A DNA stretch of 64,000 bases from Peribacillus sp. FSL H8-0477 (GTDB lineage: Bacteria > Bacillota > Bacilli > Bacillales > DSM-1321), in assembly GCF_038002765.1 (NCBI RefSeq), contig NZ_JBBODE010000001.1:434001-498000 (forward strand), read 5' to 3'. Made by a program: the position numbers and the translations under genes. This document shows positions 8,416-16,663 of this stretch, piece by piece (position 1 is the stretch's first letter; the number at the start of each line of letters is the position of its first letter). Below the pieces are notes generated by a model. It saw nothing but the letters and a program-made list of their open reading frames with translations, made no database searches and had not been told where the DNA came from.

Positions 8416-8601
8416 TTAGTTGATCGATTTACGGGGTTCTGTTTTGGTCATGTTCTGGAACTTACTTTTCACGTTTTCGATGGTTTGTGGATCTACGTAA
8501 GATTTTAGGGTATTCATTGTCTTTTCGCGGGTTTGTTTGTTACGCATGAGGAAGGCCGCTGCTCCTAATGCTACCGCGCCAACCATTTTATTCGATGGCA
8601 T
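8416..8601 (-). CDS. Small hydrophobic-start protein, paralogue of the gene at 41055
   Basis: 61 residues. A short Ala/Gly-rich hydrophobic stretch (VGAVALGAAAFLMRNK) is followed by a basic helical region with 'SYVDPQTIENVKSKFQNMTK'. The protein encoded at 41055-41273 shares the whole layout (ALGAAAYFMRNKETREKT, SYVDPQTVEKVKNTFQNMTK), so both are real and related. AGGGAGG precedes the ATG. I do not recognise a characterised family; it could be a small membrane-associated or stress protein. Confidence 0.75.
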   Translation of the reverse strand: MPSNKMVGAVALGAAAFLMRNKQTREKTMNTLKSYVDPQTIENVKSKFQNMTKTEPRKSIN

Positions 8602-8724
8602 GTATGTTCCCTCCTTTTATTTTCATGTGTTGCTCTTTTCATACTATTCCCTATCTTTGTATATTTAAACAATCACCAAATTACTCTAGAATAATATAAA
8701 ATTAAAAATAGTATAAATAATCAT

Positions 8725-8739
8725 TGATAATGATTATCA
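8725..8739. promoter_or_regulatory. Fur box upstream of siderophore uptake operon
   Basis: TGATAATGATTATCA is a perfect 7-1-7 inverted repeat and matches the Bacillus Fur consensus. It lies about 55 bp before the start of the binding lipoprotein gene. Fur with iron should repress the operon. Confidence 0.9.
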
Positions 8740-8794
8740 CTTTCATTATAATTGGAATGTATTACAAATATTCTATAGGAGCGATACATACATT

Positions 8795-9775
8795 ATGAAA
8801 AAATATTGGTTAGTTGGTACATCTGCATTACTTGCCTTAAGTCTTGCAGCCTGCAATGGCGAAAAAGAAAGTGAGCCAGCAAAAGCTGATACTAGTGAAA
8901 GCTCGTCTGTAGATAAATCTTCTGAAAAAGCAGACGCTGAACAGACCATTAAGTATTTAGGTGAGAGTTATACACTACCGGCTAACGTTGATAATATTGT
9001 AGCAGCAAGCTTAGAGTCTATGGAAGATGCAGCTGTTTTAGGTATAAAACCAACTGGTGTTTTATCGATTGGGAATGCAATCCCTACGTATTTAGAAAAG
9101 GAACTTGAAGGCGCTGAACTTATTGGTGATAAACGTGAACCAAATAAGGAAGCTATTTTAGCATTAGATCCTGATGTAATTTTAGGATCATCTAAGTACA
9201 CAGAAGAAGTGGCTGCCAACTTAAATAAAGTTCAAACGATGATTCCATATTCACATATATCGACAAACTGGAAAGATAACCTGACTCTTTTAGGTGACTT
9301 AACTGGTAAGGAAAGTGAAGCATCCACGGTTATTTCTGACTATGAGAAGAAAGCAGCAGATGCTAAAGCGGAAATGAGTGCAGATTTCAAAGATAAAGAT
9401 ATCGTAGTCCTTCGCATCCGTGGCGGTGCGATTTATGCCTATCCTGCCGGCGTTTACTTGAATCCAGTAATTTATGAAGATTTAGGTGCACCTGTTCCTG
9501 AAGTGATCACACAAACTGAAGCACAAGCTGAATTATCTCTTGAAGCCCTGACTAAGATAAATCCAGACGTGATTTTCTTGCAGTTTGAAACATCAGAAAA
9601 TCCAGAATCACCAGCTGCTTTAGATGACTTAATGGCTAATCCTATTTTCTCAAAACTAGATGCTGCTAAAAATAAAAAAGTGTTTGTAAACTCGGTTGAC
9701 CCGCTTGCTCAAGGCGGTACAGCATGGTCTAAGATTAAGTTCCTAGATGCTGCAATTGAAAATCTTTCTAAGTAA
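8795..9775 (+). CDS. Ferric-siderophore ABC transporter, binding lipoprotein
   Basis: 326 residues. A signal peptide ends in the lipobox LSLAAC (Cys20), so the protein is lipid-anchored outside the membrane. A Ser/Glu/Lys linker is followed by a class III binding fold with 'NIVAASLESMEDAAVLG' and 'LDPDVILGSSKYT', typical of the FecB/FeuA/YfiY group. It captures a ferric siderophore and hands it to the two permeases downstream. First gene of an iron-regulated operon with a Fur box. The precise siderophore is not readable from sequence, though the esterase at the end of the operon hints at an ester-containing one. Confidence 0.9.
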   Translation: MKKYWLVGTSALLALSLAACNGEKESEPAKADTSESSSVDKSSEKADAEQTIKYLGESYTLPANVDNIVAASLESMEDAAVLGIKPTGVLSIGNAIPTYLEKELEGAELIGDKREPNKEAILALDPDVILGSSKYTEEVAANLNKVQTMIPYSHISTNWKDNLTLLGDLTGKESEASTVISDYEKKAADAKAEMSADFKDKDIVVLRIRGGAIYAYPAGVYLNPVIYEDLGAPVPEVITQTEAQAELSLEALTKINPDVIFLQFETSENPESPAALDDLMANPIFSKLDAAKNKKVFVNSVDPLAQGGTAWSKIKFLDAAIENLSK

Positions 9776-9787
9776 GGTGTGTTAATC

Positions 9788-10795
9788 ATGAAGAAAACTA
9801 GCAGGATACCAGCACTTATATTGGTATCCTCCCCTTTCTTCATTGCTTTAGCTATACTATTATCCATTCTATATGGAGCTAAAGATATTAGTGCTCTTAC
9901 AGCTTGGCAAGCTTTTACAGCGTTCGATGAAAATAATGTGGATCATCAAATTATCCTCACCTCTCGTCTTCCTCGCGTAGCCGCCGCCTTGCTTGTGGGG
10001 TCCTTTTTAGCAGTAGCTGGGGCAATCATGCAGGGGATCACTCGAAACTATTTAGCATCACCCTCTTTAATGGGAGTAAATGACGGGTCGGCATTTGTTA
10101 TCACAATTGCCCTTGTGTTCTTCCCAAACCTACCAAACTATCAAATGATTATTCTTTCAATGATTGGTTCTGCACTCGGTGCCGGATTTGTTTTTGGATT
10201 TGGCTCACTTATTAAAAATGGTTTGTCTCCTGTCCGTCTTGCTATCATCGGAACGGTGATTGGGACATTTTTAAGCAGTATTGCGACAGCGATTGCGATG
10301 TACTTTCAAGTCTCTCAAACCGTCAGTGTTTGGTATAATTCAAAAATACATATGGTAGACCCGAACTTGCTTTGGATATCCATTCCATTTGGAGTGACCG
10401 GTCTCTTGTTAGCTCTCTTCGCTTCTAAAGCGATCACCATTGCTTCTCTTGGAGAAGATATCGCGATTGGCCTTGGTCTAAAAACGACTTTGATAAAAGG
10501 GATCAGTATGCTTGCGGTTGTTTTATTAACAGGTACAGCTGTTGCACTCGTTGGGAAAATCGCCTTTGTCGGACTCGTCATTCCGCATATAACAAAATTC
10601 ATCGTGGGTGTCGATTATCGATTTGTTATTCCCTGTTCAGCTGTTATTGGTGCGGTATTCTTAGCCGTATGTGACCTGGTAAGCAGATTTATTAATTTTC
10701 CGTTCGAAACACCGATTGGGGTTGTAACAGCAATCATTGGGGTTCCCTTCTTCCTCTACTTAATTCGAACTAGAGGAGGCGAAAAACGTGCGTAA
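9788..10795 (+). CDS. Iron-siderophore ABC transporter permease, FecCD family
   Basis: About 335 residues and about nine to ten membrane helices. Family signatures are present: 'RLPRVAAALLVGSFLAVAGAIMQGITRN' near residues 60-90 and 'GKIAFVGLVIPHITK' near the end, which contacts the ATPase. A GTG at 9779 is in frame, but AAGGTG at 9774-9779 is the ribosome site and sits properly before the ATG at 9788, so I choose that. It pairs with the next gene to form the channel. Confidence 0.9.
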   Translation: MKKTSRIPALILVSSPFFIALAILLSILYGAKDISALTAWQAFTAFDENNVDHQIILTSRLPRVAAALLVGSFLAVAGAIMQGITRNYLASPSLMGVNDGSAFVITIALVFFPNLPNYQMIILSMIGSALGAGFVFGFGSLIKNGLSPVRLAIIGTVIGTFLSSIATAIAMYFQVSQTVSVWYNSKIHMVDPNLLWISIPFGVTGLLLALFASKAITIASLGEDIAIGLGLKTTLIKGISMLAVVLLTGTAVALVGKIAFVGLVIPHITKFIVGVDYRFVIPCSAVIGAVFLAVCDLVSRFINFPFETPIGVVTAIIGVPFFLYLIRTRGGEKRA

Positions 10796-11819
10796 ACGAA
10801 CCAATTATCGTTTTCTTTTCACGCTGATCATTCTGATTTCCTTAACGTTTGGCGCCTTTTATCTGCATATCACGAATGGTTCATTCGATATGAGCGTGAT
10901 GGAAGTAATTAAGACATTTTTACGAATTGATCCGAATGAGAAGTTCGATCTTGTCATTTTTGACTTCCGCTTACCGAGAATTATCTTAGCGATTCTTATC
11001 GGAATTGGACTTGGTATTGCAGGGGCTGTTTTACAAGGCGTAACCAAAAATGGCTTAGCCGACCCCGGTATTTTAGGAATTAATGCCGGTGCTGGTACTG
11101 CGATTGTCATTTTTATGTTTTTCTTTCAAGTTACCTTAAAATCCGTGAGCATGAGCAGCAATCTCTCCATCATGATGATGCCTTTCTTTGGCTTTGTAGG
11201 CGGGACCCTTGCCGCTGCCTTAATCTTTCTCTTTTCTTTCAAAAATCAGCGGATTGATATGCAGCGCTTGATCTTAACAGGTATTGCCATTAATAGCGGA
11301 TTTGGCGCCCTATCGATGTATTTTTCGCTTAAAATGAATCCGCAGGATTTTGAAATGGCTGCTGTATGGATGGCCGGAAGTATCTATAGTGCAAACTGGA
11401 TTTATGTTTGGTCCATTCTTCCATGGATTATTCTCTTCAGTTTTATCATCTACAGAAAAGCTTATTTACTCGATTACTTTCAATTAGAAGAAGACAGTAT
11501 TAAAAGCTTGGGCATAGCCATTGAACGTGAGAAAAAGCTCTTGTTGCTTGCTAGCGTTGGCTTAATTAGTGCCTGTGTCTCTGTTTCTGGGAGCATTGGT
11601 TTTATCGGGTTAATGGCGCCCCATATTGCTAGACAGCTTGTCGGTATTCATCATCGGTATGTGATACCTGTAAGCGCAGCAGTCGGTATGCTTCTCCTAG
11701 TCTTTTCAGATTTCATTGGAAAGACCGTGTTTGCCCCATCTGAACTTGCTGTTGGGGTCGTCGTCTCTATTATTGGAATTCCCTATTTCTTATTCTTACT
11801 AGTCAAATCAAAAAATTAG
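10788..11819 (+). CDS. Iron-siderophore ABC transporter permease, FecCD family (second subunit)
   Basis: 343 residues. Shows the same signatures as its neighbour: 'RLPRIILAILIGIGLGIAGAVLQG' and 'GSIGFIGLMAPHIARQLVG'. The GTG start overlaps the previous stop by 8 bp, with AGGAGGCG upstream, indicating translational coupling. With the 9788 gene it forms a heterodimeric channel, as in FeuBC or FecCD systems. Confidence 0.9.
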   Translation: MRKRTNYRFLFTLIILISLTFGAFYLHITNGSFDMSVMEVIKTFLRIDPNEKFDLVIFDFRLPRIILAILIGIGLGIAGAVLQGVTKNGLADPGILGINAGAGTAIVIFMFFFQVTLKSVSMSSNLSIMMMPFFGFVGGTLAAALIFLFSFKNQRIDMQRLILTGIAINSGFGALSMYFSLKMNPQDFEMAAVWMAGSIYSANWIYVWSILPWIILFSFIIYRKAYLLDYFQLEEDSIKSLGIAIEREKKLLLLASVGLISACVSVSGSIGFIGLMAPHIARQLVGIHHRYVIPVSAAVGMLLLVFSDFIGKTVFAPSELAVGVVVSIIGIPYFLFLLVKSKN

Positions 11820-11830
11820 GAGGCCTCTAT

Positions 11831-12631
11831 ATGGTACATGCCTTTCGATTAGAGGGATTAACCTCTGGTTATGATAAATTCAACGTGTTTGAAGATCTTC
11901 ATGCTTCGATTGCAGAAGGAAAAATAACGACCATTATCGGTCCCAATGGATGCGGAAAGTCGACCTTATTAAAAACAATCGGACGTATCCTGCAGCAAAA
12001 GTCTGGAAAAGTCTTTTTACAGGAGCAAGATATAAAGCAGATATCGACAAAGGAAATTGCCCAACGAATGGCGATCTTATCACAGAATCCTGCAGCACCT
12101 GCTCAGTTGAAAGTGAAGGAGTTAATTTCGTACGGCCGCTACCCGCATCGTAAAAATGTGAATCGGTTAACAGATAAAGATGAAAATATGATTAGATGGG
12201 CGATGGAAGTCACTCATACAGAAACGTACGGTGATCGTGAAATTGACCAGCTGTCCGGCGGTCAAAGACAACGTGTTTGGCTGGCGATGGCCCTTGCACA
12301 AGAAACCAATATATTATTATTAGATGAACCTACCACCTATTTAGATATGGCTCATCAATTGGAAGTTTTAGAGATTGTCAAAAAGCTGAATACGATGCAT
12401 CAGTGTACGGTGGTCATGGTCTTACATGATATCAATCATGCGGCTCGTTTCTCGGATGAACTTATAGCGATGCGTGATGGCAAAATTATTAAATGCGGTA
12501 CATCGAGAGAGATTTTAACGAAAGAAGTCATGCGAGACGTGTTTCAAATTAACGCTCGGATTATGGAAGACCCAGCTACTAATACACCAGTATGCTTTGG
12601 CTACGATAACCTGAAAGGAATTGAATCATGA
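11831..12631 (+). CDS. Iron-siderophore ABC transporter ATPase, FecE family
   Basis: 266 residues. Walker A GPNGCGKST near residue 37, Q-loop 'ILSQNPAAP', signature 'LSGGQRQRVWLAMAL', Walker B 'ILLLDEPTTYLD' and H-loop 'VLHDINHA'. All ATPase motifs are intact. It powers uptake through the two FecCD subunits just upstream. A TAGGAGG ribosome site lies between it and the previous gene. Its stop overlaps the start of the esterase by 4 bp. Confidence 0.95.
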   Translation: MVHAFRLEGLTSGYDKFNVFEDLHASIAEGKITTIIGPNGCGKSTLLKTIGRILQQKSGKVFLQEQDIKQISTKEIAQRMAILSQNPAAPAQLKVKELISYGRYPHRKNVNRLTDKDENMIRWAMEVTHTETYGDREIDQLSGGQRQRVWLAMALAQETNILLLDEPTTYLDMAHQLEVLEIVKKLNTMHQCTVVMVLHDINHAARFSDELIAMRDGKIIKCGTSREILTKEVMRDVFQINARIMEDPATNTPVCFGYDNLKGIES

Positions 12632-13401
12632 ACCATTCCGCGGTCACTCTTGAAAATTGCGAACAATTTACCTTTCCTTCTGTTTTAGCTGAATACAGCT
12701 ATGAAATTTGTGTCTCCATACCCAAACAAACGCCACCAGCAGAAGGATTTCCTGTACACTATGTACTCGATGGCAGCTTCTATTTTCAGCATGCCCGTGA
12801 TGTGGTCAGGCTGCAATCTAGAAATACCCTGAAAACACAGATAGAACCAGCCATTGTCATTGGCATTGGCCATGCAGAAGAAACGATGCATGCACGCCGT
12901 TTTTATGATTTTACCGCACCAGCTGAAAGCTACTTCTATCCCGAGCGTCTACACGGCCGCACCCTTGGCCCGCATGGCGGTGCAGTAAGATTTATTGAGT
13001 TTATTGAACAAGAATTAAAGCCCTATATTGAATCAAAGTACCCTATTAATACGAGGAAACAAAGCTTATTCGGACACTCACTAAGCGGCTATTTTGCATT
13101 ATGGGTTTTATTTACGAAGCCGGAATTATTTCAAGTTTATCTAGCATCCAGTCCATCTATTTGGTGGAATAATCATGAACTAACTCAGTATGCTCAAGCG
13201 TACTTGGATACTACCCCGGATCAAAAGCGGGTTTTACTCACAGTTGGTGAACACGAAAGGTTCATGGTGGATGATGCAGCAGCACTCTCGCTAGCTTTGA
13301 ATAATCACCACTATCCCACTGAACTCTACATCGCACCCGATGAAAACCACGCCTCTGTCGTGCCGACCATACTTAGTCGTGCCTTTCGCTTTGCTCAATA
13401 A
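12628..13401 (+). CDS. Siderophore esterase-like alpha/beta hydrolase (BesA/IroE-like)
   Basis: 257 residues. Alpha/beta hydrolase of the esterase D/Fes type with nucleophile motif GHSLSG and a late 'ENHASV' His. Similar enzymes (BesA, IroE) cut ester bonds of imported siderophores such as bacillibactin to release iron in the cytoplasm. No signal peptide is seen, in line with a cytoplasmic role. It overlaps the ATPase gene (ATGA), so it is the last gene of the Fur-controlled operon. No siderophore biosynthesis genes are present in the window, so the siderophore may be foreign or made elsewhere. Confidence 0.85.
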   Translation: MNHSAVTLENCEQFTFPSVLAEYSYEICVSIPKQTPPAEGFPVHYVLDGSFYFQHARDVVRLQSRNTLKTQIEPAIVIGIGHAEETMHARRFYDFTAPAESYFYPERLHGRTLGPHGGAVRFIEFIEQELKPYIESKYPINTRKQSLFGHSLSGYFALWVLFTKPELFQVYLASSPSIWWNNHELTQYAQAYLDTTPDQKRVLLTVGEHERFMVDDAAALSLALNNHHYPTELYIAPDENHASVVPTILSRAFRFAQ

Positions 13402-13409
13402 TCTCCTTC

Positions 13410-13436
13410 AAAAGTTCCCTTTCAACGGGAACTTTT
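13410..13436 (+). terminator. Terminator of the siderophore operon
   Basis: AAAAGTTCCC / GGGAACTTTT arms with a 7-nt loop and a T run, 9 bp past the esterase stop. Confidence 0.9.
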
Positions 13437-13505
13437 TTTGATACAAAATAACTGAAAAATGGTAAAATTATCATATACCTTCAGGAAGCGAGTCGATCAC
13501 ACCGG

Positions 13506-14051
13506 ATGATTATGGAAACGAAACGTTTAAGTCTAAGACCTTTTACGATGGACGATTTATCCTCTCTTCACTCCATTTTTTCGGATCCTGAAACCATGGC
13601 CTATTATCCTGCACCTTTTAGTGAGGAACAAACGAAAAGCTGGATTAAACGGAATCTTGAAAGATATCATGTGGATGGATTTGGGTTATGGGGAGTTCTT
13701 TTGAAAGAAAACAATCAATTAATCGGTGATTGTGGTCTGGTTAAACAAACCATCGCCGGTAAAACCTACGTCGAAATCGGCTATCATATAAACAAAATTG
13801 AATGGTCTAAAGGCTATGCAACGGAAGCGGCGATGAGCTGCATGGATTATGGGTTTAACACTTTAGGCTTAAATAAGCTAATTAGTATTATTGATCCAAA
13901 AAATCATCCATCCATTCGAGTGGCAGAGAAAATTGGTTTTACGAAAGAACAGGACCTATTTGTATTTAATAAAATTCATTCAATCTATTCAAGCGATCGG
14001 AGTTCAATTAATGGACATCAAAACAAAAAGATTATGGATACGAACCTTTGA
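13506..14051 (+). CDS. GNAT family N-acetyltransferase (RimJ/RimL-like)
   Basis: 181 residues. 'ETKRLSLRPFTMDDL' at the start and 'IGYHINKIEWSKGYATEAAMSCMDYGF' (acetyl-CoA binding region) are RimJ/RimL-type signatures. It should move an acetyl group from acetyl-CoA to an amine; the acceptor is unknown. A second ATG at 13512 is an alternative start; no strong ribosome site lies close. The last 14 codons overlap the next acetyltransferase gene in another frame, which suggests its C-terminus may have been extended by loss of an earlier stop. Confidence 0.8.
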   Translation: MIMETKRLSLRPFTMDDLSSLHSIFSDPETMAYYPAPFSEEQTKSWIKRNLERYHVDGFGLWGVLLKENNQLIGDCGLVKQTIAGKTYVEIGYHINKIEWSKGYATEAAMSCMDYGFNTLGLNKLISIIDPKNHPSIRVAEKIGFTKEQDLFVFNKIHSIYSSDRSSINGHQNKKIMDTNL

Positions 14052-14526
14052 AGCGACCGACTGGGAAGCTGTTTATACCTATACGTCTAATCATGACGTA
14101 ATGGTGTATATTCCTGAAGGGCCCTTCAGTGAAGAAGATGCAAAAGAGTTTGTTCATAAAAACAGCGGTGTTCATGCTAAAAACTTTCCTGTTCTATTAC
14201 TAGAAGAAAATATCCTCATTGGGCATATGGTCTTTCACCGATATTTTGGTGAACATACCTATGAAATAGGCTGGGTGTTTAATCCTGCTTATCATAAACG
14301 AGGATATGCTTCTGAAGCGGCACAAGCTATTTTAGATTTTGGATTCGGAGAAATGAAGGTACATCGGATTATTGCTACCTGCCAGCCTCAGAATACTCCC
14401 TCCTATCGGGTGATGGAGAAGATTGGTATGAGGCGAGAAGGTTATTTTAAACAGTGTATCCCAAATGGAAACGACTGGTGGGATGAGTATTATTACGCTA
14501 TATTGAACGAAGAATGGAAGAACTAA
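14011..14526 (+). CDS. GNAT family N-acetyltransferase (RimJ/RimL-like)
   Basis: 171 residues from the ATG at 14011, which has CGGAG upstream; the longer frame from 13891 would bury the usual N-terminus 'DIKTKRLWIRTFEATDWEAVY'. The acetyl-CoA site is 'GWVFNPAYHKRGYASEAAQAILDFGF' and the C-terminal 'RVMEKIGMRREG' is typical of ribosomal-protein or small-molecule acetyltransferases. It overlaps the end of the first GNAT gene, and the two are probably co-transcribed. Substrate unknown. Confidence 0.85.
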   Translation: MDIKTKRLWIRTFEATDWEAVYTYTSNHDVMVYIPEGPFSEEDAKEFVHKNSGVHAKNFPVLLLEENILIGHMVFHRYFGEHTYEIGWVFNPAYHKRGYASEAAQAILDFGFGEMKVHRIIATCQPQNTPSYRVMEKIGMRREGYFKQCIPNGNDWWDEYYYAILNEEWKN

Positions 14527-14538
14527 TCGGAGGAGATT

Positions 14539-15054
14539 ATGTTGAACAAAAATATCCTATTTCGCGAAGTTCAGCGGCTGCCCTATTTTTGGTTTGTTAA
14601 TTTTTGTGCGTTATGTTTAGCAGGTGTTTTTTGGTGGGGATTTATACAACAAATTGTTTATGGCCATCCATTTGGAGATAAGCCTATGCCGGATTGGCTG
14701 TTTGTTCTCTTTGTCCTTGTAATGGGCATTCTCTTTCCTATTGCCGTATATAAATCGAAATTAATAACCGAAATTCGTGAAGATGGATTATATATTCGCT
14801 TAATCCCTTTTCATATTCGTTTTATCCATTTTCCAATCGATTACATACGGAATGTGAAAACGATAACGTATAACTCCCTTCTACGTTTTGGCGGATATGG
14901 CATTCGTTATAATTTTCACGGCGAACGTGCGTACAATTTACGCGGCAAAGAAGGCATTGAATTCTACGCTGAAGGAAAAACCATTGTTATCGGCTCACAA
15001 CAATCTGTTGAACTTGAAAAAGCACTTAAATCAGTGATTTTTACAGATATATAA
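14539..15054 (+). CDS. Two-helix membrane protein, DUF6141-like
   Basis: 171 residues. 'FREVQRLPYFWF' precedes two membrane helices (about 20-45 and 55-78), then a soluble beta-rich domain resembling a bacterial PH-like fold with 'ITEIREDGLYIRLIPFH' and 'GIEFYAEGKTIVIGSQQSVELEKAL'. It fits proteins annotated DUF6141; function unknown. It starts 13 bp after the acetyltransferase with GGAGGAG upstream, so it belongs to the same transcript and shares the terminator that follows. Confidence 0.75.
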   Translation: MLNKNILFREVQRLPYFWFVNFCALCLAGVFWWGFIQQIVYGHPFGDKPMPDWLFVLFVLVMGILFPIAVYKSKLITEIREDGLYIRLIPFHIRFIHFPIDYIRNVKTITYNSLLRFGGYGIRYNFHGERAYNLRGKEGIEFYAEGKTIVIGSQQSVELEKALKSVIFTDI

Positions 15055-15055
15055 A

Positions 15056-15090
15056 ACAACAGGTTGTCTTATCATTCGACAGCCTGTTGT
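15056..15090. terminator. Intrinsic terminator between convergent genes
   Basis: 13-bp arms with one G-U pair (ACAACAGGTTGTC / GACAGCCTGTTGT). It lies between the ends of the DUF6141-like gene and comK. Confidence 0.8.
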
Positions 15091-15098
15091 TAGTTTAA

Positions 15099-15665
15099 TT
15101 AATTTTTCTTTACTGGATCTTCTAGCCGGTATATTTTCGTCTCTGTTTCAGTTGTTTCAATGATGTCGCAGTTTGGGTCAAATAAGAAATTCATTTGCCT
15201 GCTCCGAGTTGTGATTGCCCGTAAATGGACTCTAGCAGCGATTCCCATACGATCTTCGACTTGTGCAACACTTAAAGGTATCAAGATCTTATAGCCATAG
15301 CTGGTTGAAATAAACGTCTCTTTTGCGGTTAATTTACAATGTTCCCGAATGTGATTGTTCACAATCCAAATCGTATCTTTTTTGGTTGGTCCTCCGAACG
15401 GAACTAAGATTAGAATCATTTCAGCATTGAGCACAATTGGAATATGATATTTTTGGCCCACGATGGATTTAGCACCATTGACTGCACCTGGCCGATTTGA
15501 AAAGTAGTAGGTTAAGCTGTCATCAATAACCTGTGAAACGGTTTTACGGACTAAAAAGATTTGCTCCCCCTGCCGAACTTTTGTTAATTCGTAAGCGCTT
15601 TCATTAAATACCGTTTCAAGACTAATTGTTTCATGAAAAATGATATATTTCGTTTTTATTATCAT
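15099..15665 (-). CDS. comK: Competence transcription factor ComK
   Basis: 188 residues. The conserved ComK core is clear: 'YYFSNRPGAVNGAKSIVGQKYHIPIVL', followed by 'PFGGPTKKDTIWIVNNHI'. ComK is the master activator of DNA uptake genes and binds A/T-rich boxes as dimers of dimers. GGAGG lies 10 bp before the ATG. Bacillaceae often carry ComK-like proteins in non-model competence circuits, so full function is not proven. The upstream region holds a conspicuous set of hairpins (15743-15787). Confidence 0.85.
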   Translation of the reverse strand: MIIKTKYIIFHETISLETVFNESAYELTKVRQGEQIFLVRKTVSQVIDDSLTYYFSNRPGAVNGAKSIVGQKYHIPIVLNAEMILILVPFGGPTKKDTIWIVNNHIREHCKLTAKETFISTSYGYKILIPLSVAQVEDRMGIAARVHLRAITTRSRQMNFLFDPNCDIIETTETETKIYRLEDPVKKN

Positions 15666-15705
15666 TTTAGCTTATCCTCCAGTTTCAAATTATAAGTAAT
15701 GGGGG

Positions 15706-15792
15706 TATACTGATAATAGCATCGGTAAACACTTGATGCTTTCCTCTCAGGCTATTAGTCATCCCAGACGCCGCCTGAGGGGTGACTTTTTT
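15706..15792 (+). ncRNA. Candidate structured RNA or attenuator beside comK
   Basis: On the + strand a possible -10 (TATACT at 15706, weak TTCAAA upstream) is followed by three hairpins: GCATC/GATGC near 15719-15739; a 10-bp stem 15743-15752 with 15773-15782; and AGTCATCCC 15757-15765 with GGGGTGACT 15779-15787, followed by six T. The last two share bases 15779-15782, so they exclude each other, as in an antiterminator and terminator. Read on the minus strand, the same structure would be the comK 5' leader. No known riboswitch family matches what I can see. Confidence 0.4.
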
Positions 15793-16081
15793 CCTCTCAC
15801 ATCCTACTCACCTCCTTGCCATGTTTAATTGTATATCTTGGAATAATTATACAAAAACAAAGTGCCATTTGTCCTGCTTAATTTACAAAAAATTCAAATA
15901 ATTTACATCTTTTCTTCGACATTTCCTGTCGTTAATTGACGATAAAGCAAATATCCCTCCCATTTACTGGTTGAGGGCTTTTTTTTTATTCATATTTTTG
16001 ATTTTTAGCATCAAAATGTATGGTATACTCACGTCATTGTATGCCCCAATATCCAATGAATACCTTTAGGAGGAACATTTC
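15793..16081. other. Intergenic region upstream of the phosphatase gene
   Basis: AT-rich spacer with small hairpins (CGACA/TGTCG near 15917) and no coding signal. It contains the terminator at 15955-15985 and, closer to the gene, a TATACT at about 16023 that may be the -10 of the phosphatase promoter; I could not assign a convincing -35. Confidence 0.4.
15955..15985 (+). terminator. Intrinsic terminator in the comK-bcrC intergenic region
   Basis: CCCTC / GAGGG stem followed by C and a run of nine T. No + strand gene precedes it, so it implies a short transcript starting between 15700 and 15950. Confidence 0.55.
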
Positions 16082-16654
16082 TTGTCAGTTAATTCTACAC
16101 TTTTTCAAACCATTAATGATTTAGGAAAAGATTTTCCCTTCATTAATCCATTATTTATTTTTCTAGCCGATTATATGTTATATTTTCTTGCACTCTTTTT
16201 ATTAATTTTTTGGTTCACACGGATTTACCATAATCGTTTGATGGTGATACAAGCTCTTCTTGCCTTTATTCTCGCTGAAATTTTCGGAAAAATGGTTAGT
16301 ACCCTACATAGCAACTATCAACCCTTTGTGGAAATGAAGGATGTTAACTTATTAATCGTCAAAGAAGTCAATAATTCTTTCCCTAGTGATCATACGATTG
16401 TATTTTTCTCTATCTGTGTATCCTTTGCACTCATGCGGAAGAATCAATGGTTTATCTGGCTGCCGCTTGCAGGACTTGTGGGTCTTTCACGAATTTGGGT
16501 GGGTGTTCATTATCCTGCTGATGTTGCTGTTGGAGCTTTGCTTGCCACCCTTGCTGCCTTAATCATGTACCGGATTACTCCACACTTGCGTCTAGTCCGT
16601 CTATCGCTAGAAAAATGCAGCCAATTCGAGAACAAAGTATTCCGAAATCAATAA
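16082..16654 (+). CDS. bcrC: Undecaprenyl-diphosphatase, PAP2 family (BcrC-like)
   Basis: 190 residues with about six membrane helices. PAP2 active-site motifs: PSDH at 101-104 and SRIWVGVHYPADV at 136-148, closely matching BcrC. The enzyme removes a phosphate from undecaprenyl pyrophosphate at the outer membrane face, recycling the lipid carrier for peptidoglycan and giving bacitracin resistance. TTG start with AGGAGG at good spacing. Its terminator (17021-17050) is now separated from the stop by an inserted element. Family assignment is firm; the exact gene name is inferred. Confidence 0.85.
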   Translation: MSVNSTLFQTINDLGKDFPFINPLFIFLADYMLYFLALFLLIFWFTRIYHNRLMVIQALLAFILAEIFGKMVSTLHSNYQPFVEMKDVNLLIVKEVNNSFPSDHTIVFFSICVSFALMRKNQWFIWLPLAGLVGLSRIWVGVHYPADVAVGALLATLAALIMYRITPHLRLVRLSLEKCSQFENKVFRNQ

Positions 16655-16663
16655 CTAACAGGC

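Noticed and set aside
13891-14526. Long start for the second acetyltransferase
   Set aside because: The first 40 codons are the overlapping end of the previous gene read in another frame; ATG 14011 has a ribosome site and the expected N-terminus.
15743-15787. Known riboswitch beside comK (fluoride, ZTP, c-di-GMP types considered)
   Set aside because: Short pieces look alike, but the conserved cores do not match; kept only as an unassigned structure.
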